Positions 1 to 6,892 of a stretch of 11,592 nucleotides of DNA are shown piece after piece. How positions within the stretch are numbered: the stretch's first letter is position 1; each line of letters starts with the position of its first letter. Source of the stretch: Solirubrobacterales bacterium (lineage in GTDB: Bacteria > Actinomycetota > Thermoleophilia > Solirubrobacterales > Solirubrobacteraceae); assembly GCA_013696535.1 (NCBI GenBank), contig JACCYI010000037.1, positions 1-11,592 on the forward strand. The letters run 5' to 3'. Made by a program: the position numbers and the translations under genes. The notes beneath the pieces were generated by a model, which ran no database searches, was not told the DNA's origin, and saw only the letters and a program-made list of their open reading frames with translations.

Positions 1-11
1 GGCGTGGACCC

Positions 12-776
12 ATGAAGGTCGACGAGCACAGCCGGGCGGTGCTGGTGACAGGCGCCTCTCGGGGTATAGGCGCCGCGGTGGCGCGGGCTTTCGCCCGGAC
101 CGGCGACCGTGTCGCGGTGCACTACGGCGCCCGTCAGGAGCAAGCGGGGGAGGTCGCTGCGTCGCTCGTGGGCGAGGGCCACGCACTCGTACAAGCCGAC
201 CTTGCCGACCCCGACGGGGTGCGGCGGATGGTGGACGAGGCAGCCGGCGCGCTCGGTGGTCTGGACGTGCTCGTGAACAACGCGGGAATCATCGAGCCAC
301 ATCCGATCACCGGGACCTCCTACGAGGAATGGCAGCGAGCGTGGCGCGACACGCTCGCGATCAACCTCGTGGGCGCCGCGAACGTGACCTGGTGCGCCGT
401 GCAGCACATGGTCGCCGCTGGGGGTGGGCGCATCGTGAACGTCTCCTCGCGCGGAGCGTTCCGCGGCGAGCCCGGTCAACCGGCGTACGGCGCGAGCAAG
501 GCCGGGATCGTTGCGTTCGGCCAATCCCTCGCGCGCGCGCTGGGGCCGCACGGGATCGCGGTCACCTCAGTCGCACCCGGGTTCACCGAAACCGACATGG
601 CCGCCGAGGCACTTGCCGGCGACAAGGGCGAGAAGCGCCGTGCCGAGAGCCCACTCGGGCGTATTGCCACCCCCGACGAGGTGGCCGCTGCGGTCATCTT
701 CCTCGCGTCACCCGAAGCCGGCATGGCCAGCGGCTCCGTCCTCGACGTCAACGGCGCATCGCACCTACGGATGTGA
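12..776 (+). CDS. SDR-family NAD(P)-dependent oxidoreductase (FabG-like)
   Basis: A classical short-chain dehydrogenase/reductase of 254 residues, the usual family length, probably a soluble cytoplasmic enzyme oxidising an alcohol or reducing a ketone. Visible landmarks are the Rossmann glycine motif TGASRGIG (residues 13-20), NNAG (89-92), the structural Asn in AINL (118), catalytic Ser146, and Tyr159/Lys163 in YGASK. The C-terminal GSVLDVNG block is typical of the family. Arg17 in the glycine loop and the lack of an Asp after the second strand (HYGAR, 37-41) suggest NADP(H) preference, which is inference. The ATG is the natural start, placing the Rossmann strand about ten residues in, but only 11 bases of upstream sequence are available, so promoter and operon partners to the left are unseen. 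It ends 11 bases from the convergent GntR gene. The substrate cannot be assigned; 3-oxoacyl-ACP reductase is one alternative, but the catabolic setting argues for a pathway-specific dehydrogenase. Confidence 0.9.
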   Translation: MKVDEHSRAVLVTGASRGIGAAVARAFARTGDRVAVHYGARQEQAGEVAASLVGEGHALVQADLADPDGVRRMVDEAAGALGGLDVLVNNAGIIEPHPITGTSYEEWQRAWRDTLAINLVGAANVTWCAVQHMVAAGGGRIVNVSSRGAFRGEPGQPAYGASKAGIVAFGQSLARALGPHGIAVTSVAPGFTETDMAAEALAGDKGEKRRAESPLGRIATPDEVAAAVIFLASPEAGMASGSVLDVNGASHLRM

Positions 777-787
777 TGGCCGTGACT

Positions 788-1432
788 TCACTTCGCCTCG
801 AGGAGCTTCGACGCACTGCGAAGGAGCGTCAGGGTCACGTGGAGGTGCATCTCGAGCACGCTTCGGGCGGCCTCGGCGTCACCGGCCTCGACTGCGTCCA
901 CGAGCGCGCGATGCTCTTCGAGGACCTGCCGGAGGCGATCCGCGTCCCGCGCCAGCGCGGCGAGCATCATCCGGCTCTGCCGATCGCGGAGGGAATCGTG
1001 AAGTTGCAGCAGGATGGGGTTTCTCGCTGCTGCAACGAAGATCCGGTGAAACTCGCGATCGGTTTCGACGAAGTTGCGCTCGTCGTCGCACGCGGCAAGG
1101 TCCTCCTGCCTCGCGATGGCCTCGCGCGGGCGTGACCCGAGGTCGGTCTTGGACCGGATGACCTTCTCGACCGCGAACTGCTCGACCAGCAGGCGCGTCT
1201 CCATCACGCTCTCCACTTCGGCTGCCGAGACGGGCACTACGAGCGCGCCGCGCTTCGGATACAGGCGCAGGAGCCCTTCGGTCTCGAGACGCAGGAACGC
1301 CTCACGCACGGGGGTGCGGCTCACGCCCACGCCCGCGGCCACATCCCCCTCGCTGATCAACTCTCCGCCGGTATAGCGCCCGTCGAGAATACGCTCCTTG
1401 GCGAAGACGTACGCCCGCTCAGCCACGCTCAT
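788..1432 (-). CDS. GntR-family transcriptional regulator, FadR/FCD subfamily
   Basis: A 214-residue DNA-binding regulator. The N-terminal winged helix-turn-helix covers about residues 3-68, with the signature SRTPVREAFLRLE (38-50) followed by a wing (YPKRGALVV, 58-66). The rest is an all-helical FCD effector domain. Asp125, His129, His174 and His196 sit in the expected metal-ligand pattern (DREFH, EEHR, EMHLH), so a divalent metal with a carboxylate ligand in the pocket is likely from family knowledge. FCD regulators usually repress catabolic genes and release DNA on binding an organic acid. An in-frame TAG at 1442-1444 rules out a longer N-terminus, so the ATG at 1432 is the start. A strong GGAGGAG lies about 24 bases upstream, too far for this ATG; only a weak GTAGAG is near. 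It is divergent from the aminotransferase and convergent with the left SDR, so it probably controls one or both and perhaps the large operon. Confidence 0.93.
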   Translation of the reverse strand: MSVAERAYVFAKERILDGRYTGGELISEGDVAAGVGVSRTPVREAFLRLETEGLLRLYPKRGALVVPVSAAEVESVMETRLLVEQFAVEKVIRSKTDLGSRPREAIARQEDLAACDDERNFVETDREFHRIFVAAARNPILLQLHDSLRDRQSRMMLAALARDADRLRQVLEEHRALVDAVEAGDAEAARSVLEMHLHVTLTLLRSASKLLEAK

Positions 1433-1492
1433 CTTGCATCTCTACCACATTCACAACTCCTCCAGTCGCGGATTGGATACAACACGTCCACC
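1433..1492. promoter_or_regulatory. Divergent promoter region between the GntR regulator and the aminotransferase
   Basis: This 60-base gap must hold the promoters of both divergent genes. On the minus strand, TGTATCCAAT could serve as an extended -10 element, followed about a dozen bases later by the Shine-Dalgarno-like GGAGGAG (1457-1463). On the plus strand no convincing -35/-10 pair or ribosome-binding site precedes the GTG at 1493. The element assignments are by eye and tentative; that the gap is regulatory follows mainly from the gene arrangement. Confidence 0.5.
1473..1482. promoter_or_regulatory. Candidate GntR-family operator (TTGGATACAA)
   Basis: TTGGATACAA differs at one base from the perfect palindrome TTGTATACAA. 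It resembles the GT...AC half-site pattern commonly bound by FadR-subfamily GntR regulators (family knowledge). It lies between the regulator and the divergent aminotransferase and overlaps the best minus-strand -10 candidate, where a repressor would be expected to bind. Only this one copy was noticed, and a ten-base near-palindrome can occur by chance, so confidence is limited. Confidence 0.35.
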
Positions 1493-2695
1493 GTGCAGGT
1501 GAGACGCCTAAGCGACCCGCGTGCCCCTATCCCGACCCTCGCCGCCGGCGTGGACCGCCTCGGCACCGAGTCCGCCTTCTCCGTTCTCGCACGGGCGCGG
1601 GAACTCGAGGCCCAGGGCCGGGACATCGTCCACCTCGAGATCGGCGAACCCGACTTCGCCACGCCGGACCACATCTCCGAAGCCGCGTTCGCCGCCGTCC
1701 GAGCCGGCGAGACCCACTACTGCCCGAGTGCCGGTATCCCCGAGTTTCGCTCAGCCGTCGCGGCCGAGTTGTCGCACACCCGTGGCGTCCAGGTTCCCCT
1801 CGAGCGGGTACTCGTGGGCAACGGGGCCAAGCCCTTCCTATTCTTCACGATCCTCGCCGTGTGCGAGCCCGGGGACGAGGTCGTGTATCCCGATCCGGGC
1901 TTCCCGATCTATGAGTCGGCGATCCGGTGGGTCGGCGCGACACCGGTGCCGCTTCCTCTGCACGAGGGCCAGAACTTCTCCTTCGACGTGGGAGAGCTCG
2001 GCGCCCGCCTGACCGGCAAGACGAAGCTGGTCATCTTCAATTCGCCCCAGAACCCGACCGGGGGCGTGGTCCCGGCGTCAGACCTCCGCGCGGCGGCCGA
2101 GTTGATCTCCGAGACTTCCGCCTGGGTGCTCTCCGACGAGGTCTATTCGCGGCTGCTCTACGGAGGCAGCTTCGCGTCGATCGCGAGCGCGTCCGGGATG
2201 CTCGACCGCACCGTGATGCTCGACGGGCTCTCCAAGACCTACGCGATGACGGGCTGGCGCTGCGGGTACGCCTGCGTCCCGGATCGGCTGGTCGAGCCGC
2301 TGACCCGGTTCTTCGTGAACTCGACGTCGTGCGTGCCGCCCTTCATCCAGCACGCAGGCGTCTCCGCCCTCAAGGGTCCCCAGGACGCCGTCGGGACGAT
2401 GCTCGATGAGTTCCGCGCCCGCCGCGATCTCGTCGTCGAGGGGCTCAACGACCTGCCCGGCGTCACGTGCCGCACGCCGGAGGGGGCGTTCTACGCGTTT
2501 CCGAACGTCTCCGAGGTGCCGCTCGACGCCGACCTTCTCGCCACCCGGCTGTTGGAGGAGGCCGGAGTCGCCCTGCTCGCGGGATCGGCCTTCGGAGGAG
2601 AAGGCGCCGATCACCTGCGCATCTCCTACGCCGCCTCGCGATCGAAGCTGGCCGAGGCCATCGAGCGGATGGGGTCCTTCCTTTCCGGGCTCTGA
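1493..2695 (+). CDS. PLP-dependent class I/II aminotransferase
   Basis: A fold-type I aminotransferase of 400 residues, full length for the AspC/AAT-like group, transferring an amino group between an amino acid and a 2-oxo acid in the cytoplasm. Visible motifs are GEPDF (51-55), NSPQNPTG (183-190, substrate/PLP Asn), SDEVYSR with Asp215 and Tyr218 contacting the cofactor, the Schiff-base lysine Lys248 in LSKTYAMTGWR, Arg256 for phosphate, and Arg376 in LRISYA for the substrate carboxylate. The GTG at 1493 has no visible ribosome-binding site; a second GTG at 1499 is equally possible, and leaderless translation would fit an actinomycete. It is divergent from the GntR gene and converges on xdhC with a 9-base gap. 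Its product could be the 2-oxo acid used by the E1-E2-E3 complex encoded downstream on the other strand, but that link is inference and the amino-donor specificity is unknown. Confidence 0.93.
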   Translation: MQVRRLSDPRAPIPTLAAGVDRLGTESAFSVLARARELEAQGRDIVHLEIGEPDFATPDHISEAAFAAVRAGETHYCPSAGIPEFRSAVAAELSHTRGVQVPLERVLVGNGAKPFLFFTILAVCEPGDEVVYPDPGFPIYESAIRWVGATPVPLPLHEGQNFSFDVGELGARLTGKTKLVIFNSPQNPTGGVVPASDLRAAAELISETSAWVLSDEVYSRLLYGGSFASIASASGMLDRTVMLDGLSKTYAMTGWRCGYACVPDRLVEPLTRFFVNSTSCVPPFIQHAGVSALKGPQDAVGTMLDEFRARRDLVVEGLNDLPGVTCRTPEGAFYAFPNVSEVPLDADLLATRLLEEAGVALLAGSAFGGEGADHLRISYAASRSKLAEAIERMGSFLSGL

Positions 2696-2704
2696 GCCGG
2701 GCCG

Positions 2705-3862
2705 TCACTCCACGGGCGCCGCGAGCGATGCCGAGCCCGCCCGCTCACGACGGATCGGTCCGCTCGAGTCGCGCAGCGAGACCCCGGGACGACCGGCCCG
2801 GTGTGCCGTGATCTCCGCCAGCACCGCGATAGCGGTCTCCTCGACCGTCGCCGCACCGATGTCAAGGCCCGAGGGCGCGTAGAGCCGCTCGAGGTCTGCG
2901 TCCGAAGCGCCGGCCTCACGCAATCGCTGCTCGCGGTCCCCGGAGGTCTGTCGGCTCCCGAGCGCGCCGATGTAGCCCGCCTCGGTCTTGAACGCGGCCA
3001 TCAGCGCCGGAACGTCGAGCTTTGAGTCGTGGGTGAAGACGAGCACCGCGTCCCGCGGCCCGGGAGCCAGCTCCTCGACGACCTCCTCCGGCCAGGCAGC
3101 CACGGTGGCCGCGGACGCCGCGAAGCGTGCGGAGGCGAGAAACGCCCGGCGCGGATCCGCGATCGTCACCTCGTAGCCCATTCCGCCGGCGATCGTCGCC
3201 AGAGCGGCCGAGAAGTCGATGGCCCCGAAGATCAGCATCCGTGGCGCGTCCGCGTGCGCGGTGACCGAGACGCGCAGGTCGTTGCCCATCGTCGCACCGT
3301 CCGTGCCGAAGTGCCGTACCGCCGTCCGCCCGTGGGCGACGAGTCCGCGAGCCTCGCGCTCGACGTTGGCGTCGAGGAGTGGTGGGCCACCGAGGCTTCC
3401 GACCTTAGTCGAGGCGTCCACGTAGAGCTTGCCGCCCGCCTGCGGGCCGTCCAGAAGGGTGGCGACCGCGCTCGGCCGGCCGTCCACGAAGGCTTCGAGC
3501 CCCTGGCGCACCGCGTCCCGGGATTCCGGCCCGAGCTCATGGATGAAGATATGGACGGTCCCGCCGCACATGAGCCCGACCGTCCCGGCGAGGTCATCGG
3601 AGATGCCGTAGGTGACCAGGCGCGGCTGTCCGTCCCCTTCGAGGAGCGCCGCCGCCTCCTGGGCCACAGCACTCTCCACGCAGCCGCCCGTCACGCTGCC
3701 CTCGACGACCCCGTCCCCATCGACGTACATGCTGGCGCCGACGTCCAGGGGCGCCGATCCGTCGATGCCGACGAGCGTGCCGGCCGCGACCCGCCGACCC
3801 TCGACAAGCCATTGGAGCACCGTGGCGGCGCTCTGCTGTGCGGGTCTGAGAGGGCTGGGCAT
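2705..3862 (-). CDS. XdhC/CoxI-family molybdenum-hydroxylase maturation protein
   Basis: A 385-residue XdhC/CoxI protein. In characterised relatives, XdhC binds molybdenum cofactor, promotes its sulfuration and delivers it to xanthine dehydrogenase or related hydroxylases; CoxI-type members serve CO-dehydrogenase-like enzymes. The N-terminal XdhC/CoxI domain shows VTGGCVE (58-63, Cys61) and GLMCGGTVHIFIHEL (Cys99). The C-terminal Rossmann domain starts at about residue 208 with LIFGAIDFSAAL and ends with YIGALGSR (297-304) and the GLDIGA block (332-337). The C-terminal tail after about residue 358 is low-complexity and probably disordered. It is the last gene of the minus-strand operon, starting 9 bases after the aldehyde dehydrogenase stop. 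There is no good ribosome-binding site, so coupling to that gene is likely. No molybdenum-hydroxylase subunit (xdhA/B, coxL/M/S type) is in the window, so the client must be encoded elsewhere. Confidence 0.92.
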   Translation of the reverse strand: MPSPLRPAQQSAATVLQWLVEGRRVAAGTLVGIDGSAPLDVGASMYVDGDGVVEGSVTGGCVESAVAQEAAALLEGDGQPRLVTYGISDDLAGTVGLMCGGTVHIFIHELGPESRDAVRQGLEAFVDGRPSAVATLLDGPQAGGKLYVDASTKVGSLGGPPLLDANVEREARGLVAHGRTAVRHFGTDGATMGNDLRVSVTAHADAPRMLIFGAIDFSAALATIAGGMGYEVTIADPRRAFLASARFAASAATVAAWPEEVVEELAPGPRDAVLVFTHDSKLDVPALMAAFKTEAGYIGALGSRQTSGDREQRLREAGASDADLERLYAPSGLDIGAATVEETAIAVLAEITAHRAGRPGVSLRDSSGPIRRERAGSASLAAPVE

Positions 3863-3871
3863 AGGGGTTGA

Positions 3872-5425
3872 CTAGCTCGAAAGGGATTCAGTGGTCAAGC
3901 GCCCGTTCACCCGGCGCCAGATGCCGGCCGGGTTCTCGTCACGGAGCGCTGGGGGCAGCGCGAACTGGGGGGCGCTCTGCCAGCAGACGGGCCGCATGAA
4001 CCGGCGGGTGGACGTCATGCCGACCGACGTGTGGTCCGGGGTGGTGGTCGCCGGATAGGGGCCTCCGTGCTGCATCGCCCACGCCACGGCCACACCGGTC
4101 GGGAAGGCGTCGAAGACCAGCCGGCCGACCCTGGCGGTCAGCAGCGTCGTCAGCTCGCCGATCAGCGCCTCGTCCTGATCGCCCTGAGCGAACACCGCGG
4201 CGGCGAGCTGCCCGTCGAAGGCGGTCAATGCGGCGAGCAGATCCGCCTCACCCGCGAAGCGCGCGAGCATCACGGCCGGCCCGAAGCACTCCTCGCGGAG
4301 CTCGGGGTGCAGGGTCAGGGCGGTGGCATCCACTCCGAACGCGGCAGGCGCGTGCCGGAACCCGGGCTCATCCGCCTGCCCGCGGCTGGTCAAGAGCTCC
4401 ACCCCGGGTCGAGTGCCGAGCTCGTCCACACTCGTCACGAAGCCGTCAAGGAGCCGCTCGTTGAGCATGACCCCCGCTTCTGACTCGTCCAGTGCAGCGA
4501 CGAGGTCCGTGACGAAGTCGTCGCCCTCGGGGCCCGCGGGTACGAACACCACTCCCGGCTTGGTGCACAGCTGTCCGGCTGCGAAGGTGACGGCGGCCAG
4601 CAGCGCCTCGCGGATCTCGCCCGCCCGGGTGGCGAGCGCCGCTCGGGTCAGGACCGCCGGGTTGACGCTTCCCATCTCGGCGTAGACCGGAATGGGACGC
4701 GGGCGCCGTGCCGCCCGGTCGAAGAGAGCGCGGCCGGCCTGGGTCGATCCGGTGAAGCCGACCGCGGCCACACCGTCGGCGTCCACGAGCGCCTCGCCCA
4801 GCTCGACCGCCGAACCCTGGACGGTGGCGAAGCTACCCACCGGCAGGCCGGCCTCGCGGACGGCCTGCGCGACACACCGACCGACGAGCTCGTTGACGCC
4901 CGGCTGCGAGGGATGGCCCTTGGCGATCACCGGGCACCCGCAGGCCAGGGCGGCCGCAGTATCACCACCGGCCACACCGAAGGCCAGCGGGAAGTTCGAG
5001 GCGCCGAAGACCGCGACCGGCCCGATCGGGACGAGCATGCGACGCAGGTCAGGCCGCGGGACCGGCTTGGCGTCGGCGTCGGCCAGGTCGATGATGACGA
5101 GCTCCTCGCCCGCGTCGGTCACATCCGCGAAGAGCTCGAGCTGGACGCAGGTGCGCTCGAGCTCCCCGGCCACGCGCCCGGCCGGCAGGCCGCTCTCCGC
5201 TTGACACAACTCCCGCAGCTCGTCGCCGGCTGCCCGCAGCGCCGCTGCCACTGCCCTGAGGGCTGCCGCACGCCGGGCCGGATCACCGAGCCGGCTGTCG
5301 CCGTAGGCGGCGACAGCCGAACCGACGAGCGCCGGTAGGTCGCCGGCCGGCGTCTCGGGGTAGCTCCCGAGTGCTTCGCCCGAGCGCGGATCGACGGCGG
5401 TGACGGCAGCCTCAGACGTGGCCAT
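3872..5425 (-). CDS. NAD(P)-dependent aldehyde dehydrogenase, 2-oxoglutarate-semialdehyde (2,5-dioxovalerate) type
   Basis: A 517-residue ALDH-superfamily enzyme whose motifs fit the KGSADH branch, which oxidises 2,5-dioxopentanoate to 2-oxoglutarate in pentose, hexarate and hydroxyproline catabolism. Visible are FGASNFPLAFGVAGGDTA with Asn144, KGHPSQ with Lys169, FTGST (224-228), the general base Glu250 in AEMGSVNP, the nucleophile Cys287 in FAAGQLCTKPG, EECFGP (378-383), FPTGVAV near 441, and a C-terminal ENPAGIWRRVNGRL block characteristic of this branch. The ATG at 5425 is preceded by GAAGGGA at suitable spacing and overlaps the end of the dihydrolipoyl dehydrogenase gene by 14 bases, implying co-translation. 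Membership of the branch is well supported. The actual substrate is not, since related enzymes also take succinate or glutarate semialdehydes and other aldehydes. Confidence 0.9.
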   Translation of the reverse strand: MATSEAAVTAVDPRSGEALGSYPETPAGDLPALVGSAVAAYGDSRLGDPARRAAALRAVAAALRAAGDELRELCQAESGLPAGRVAGELERTCVQLELFADVTDAGEELVIIDLADADAKPVPRPDLRRMLVPIGPVAVFGASNFPLAFGVAGGDTAAALACGCPVIAKGHPSQPGVNELVGRCVAQAVREAGLPVGSFATVQGSAVELGEALVDADGVAAVGFTGSTQAGRALFDRAARRPRPIPVYAEMGSVNPAVLTRAALATRAGEIREALLAAVTFAAGQLCTKPGVVFVPAGPEGDDFVTDLVAALDESEAGVMLNERLLDGFVTSVDELGTRPGVELLTSRGQADEPGFRHAPAAFGVDATALTLHPELREECFGPAVMLARFAGEADLLAALTAFDGQLAAAVFAQGDQDEALIGELTTLLTARVGRLVFDAFPTGVAVAWAMQHGGPYPATTTPDHTSVGMTSTRRFMRPVCWQSAPQFALPPALRDENPAGIWRRVNGRLTTESLSS

Positions 5426-6866
5426 GCAGGGGTCCCTTCGGGATTCGGTTCAGAGACGGGGTACGTACGTGGATGGGATGACCGAGCAGGAGCTCAGCCG
5501 CCTCGTGGAGGCCTTCGCTGAGCGTGGGATGAGGGTGGATGGTTCCCGTCAGATCGTAGGGCGAGGCCATCAGCTCGATGGCCAGCGTGCCTCCGGCCGC
5601 GAGTTCTGACGCGTGCGGGCCGACGATGTGCACGCCCACCACGCGGTCCGTGCTCGCGTCGGCGACGACGCGGGTGAAGCCGTCGTGCTCGCCCAGCGTG
5701 CCGGCCCGCCCGGAGGCCGACAGGGGGAAGGACGCCACCCGAACGTCCATCCCGGCCTCGCGCGCCTCGCCTTCGGAAAGCCCGACCGTCGCGATCTCCG
5801 GATCGGTGAAGATCACCGCCGGGATGGCCGCGGGCTCGAAAGCGGACGGCCGGCCACTGAGCGCCTCTGCAGCGACGACGCCTTCTGCGCTGGCCTTGTG
5901 GGCGAGGGCCGGGCCTCTGACAACGTCCCCGATCGCAGCGATCCGACGCGTTGCGCTCATATCCTCACCGACCGGGATGAGCCCGTCTGGGCCGACCGGA
6001 ATGCCCGCGGCCGCCAGCCCTAGATCGTCCGTGTTGGGCATGCGACCGACCGCGACGATCACGCGCTCGGCGGGAACGCGCTGGTCGCCGTGGGCATCAC
6101 GCACCACGAGCTCACCGCCCTCGAGGCGCTCGGCCGTCGCTCGGAGGCGCACGTGCACGCCCAGCGTCTTGAGACGGCGCAGGACGGGAGCGGCAAGCGA
6201 CGGGTCGACGGCCGGAAGGATCGCGTCGAGGGCTTCCACGACCGTGACGCGAGCGCCCAGCTTCGCCAAGGCGGTGCCGAGCTCGAGGCCGATGTAGCCC
6301 GCGCCCACGATGGCGACGCTCGCGGGCACCTCGTCGAGCGCCAGCGCTCCCGTGGAGTCCAGCACGCGCTCGCCGTCGAACGGCAGGCCGGGTAGCTCGA
6401 CGCTCCGCGAGCCTGTGGCGATGATCGCCTGCCCGAACTCGAAGAAGAGCGCCCGATCCTCGGGCGTGCGGACCGCGACGCGGTCGGGCTTGTTGAAGCG
6501 CGCGCGGCCGTGCACGATCGAGACGTCGCCGTCCTCGAGCAGCTGCTCGACGCCACGAGCCAGATCGAGGCACAGCCTCGCGCGCCACGCCTGGAAACGC
6601 TCGAGCGAGACCGTGACGCCGTCCGCCGACAGCCCCATCTCCTCCATCTCGCTCATGCGATGTGCTGCGTTCGCGAGCTCGATGAGCGCCTTGCTCGGGA
6701 TGCACCCCACCTGGAGGCACACGCCGCCGAGGCCGGCGGGGCCGGCCTGGTCGACGAGCGTGACCTTGCGGCCGAGTTGCGCCGCCCGGATCGCGGCGAC
6801 GTAGCCGCCCGGTCCACCGCCGAGAACCAGCAGGTCGACCGATTCGGCGAGCTCGCCGACGACCAC
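5412..6866 (-). CDS. lpdA: Dihydrolipoyl dehydrogenase (E3 of a 2-oxoacid dehydrogenase complex)
   Basis: A 484-residue FAD-containing E3, close to the usual 460-480. It reoxidises the dihydrolipoyl arm of E2 and passes electrons to NAD+. In order: FAD-binding GGGPGGY (16-22), the redox-active disulfide in GGVCLQVGCIPSKAL (Cys50 and Cys55), the NAD-binding GAGYIGLELG (188-197), AIGDV with the FAD-contacting Asp314, and the interface catalytic pair in HPHPTLSE (His446 and Glu451). All catalytic residues are present. The start is a GTG preceded by GGGAGGCGG at proper spacing, 26 bases after the E2 stop; this is the widest gap between the complex genes. The C-terminal tail after about residue 465 extends slightly beyond many homologues. 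Its place directly after E1 and E2 suggests a complex-specific E3 rather than the cell's shared copy. Confidence 0.96.
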   Translation of the reverse strand: MVVGELAESVDLLVLGGGPGGYVAAIRAAQLGRKVTLVDQAGPAGLGGVCLQVGCIPSKALIELANAAHRMSEMEEMGLSADGVTVSLERFQAWRARLCLDLARGVEQLLEDGDVSIVHGRARFNKPDRVAVRTPEDRALFFEFGQAIIATGSRSVELPGLPFDGERVLDSTGALALDEVPASVAIVGAGYIGLELGTALAKLGARVTVVEALDAILPAVDPSLAAPVLRRLKTLGVHVRLRATAERLEGGELVVRDAHGDQRVPAERVIVAVGRMPNTDDLGLAAAGIPVGPDGLIPVGEDMSATRRIAAIGDVVRGPALAHKASAEGVVAAEALSGRPSAFEPAAIPAVIFTDPEIATVGLSEGEAREAGMDVRVASFPLSASGRAGTLGEHDGFTRVVADASTDRVVGVHIVGPHASELAAGGTLAIELMASPYDLTGTIHPHPTLSEGLHEAAELLLGHPIHVRTPSLNRIPKGPLHGHV

Positions 6867-6892
6867 GACTCAGCCCGCCTCCCGGGCGCCCA

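Noticed and set aside
329..1161. Two plus-strand frames (329-1135 and 511-1161) crossing the SDR/GntR junction
   Set aside because: They span the ends of two well-supported convergent genes in other frames and are Arg/Pro/Ser-rich, as expected for frame-shifted G+C-rich sequence.
2685..2701. Possible hairpin (CCGGGC-TCTGA-GCCGGG) at the convergent aminotransferase/xdhC ends
   Set aside because: The stem is only six positions with a G-G mismatch, overlaps the stop codon and has no T-run, so a terminator call is not justified.
3029..3871. A 280-codon plus-strand open frame antisense to xdhC
   Set aside because: Composition of a reverse-frame shadow and no motif; xdhC carries the conserved cysteine and Rossmann motifs.
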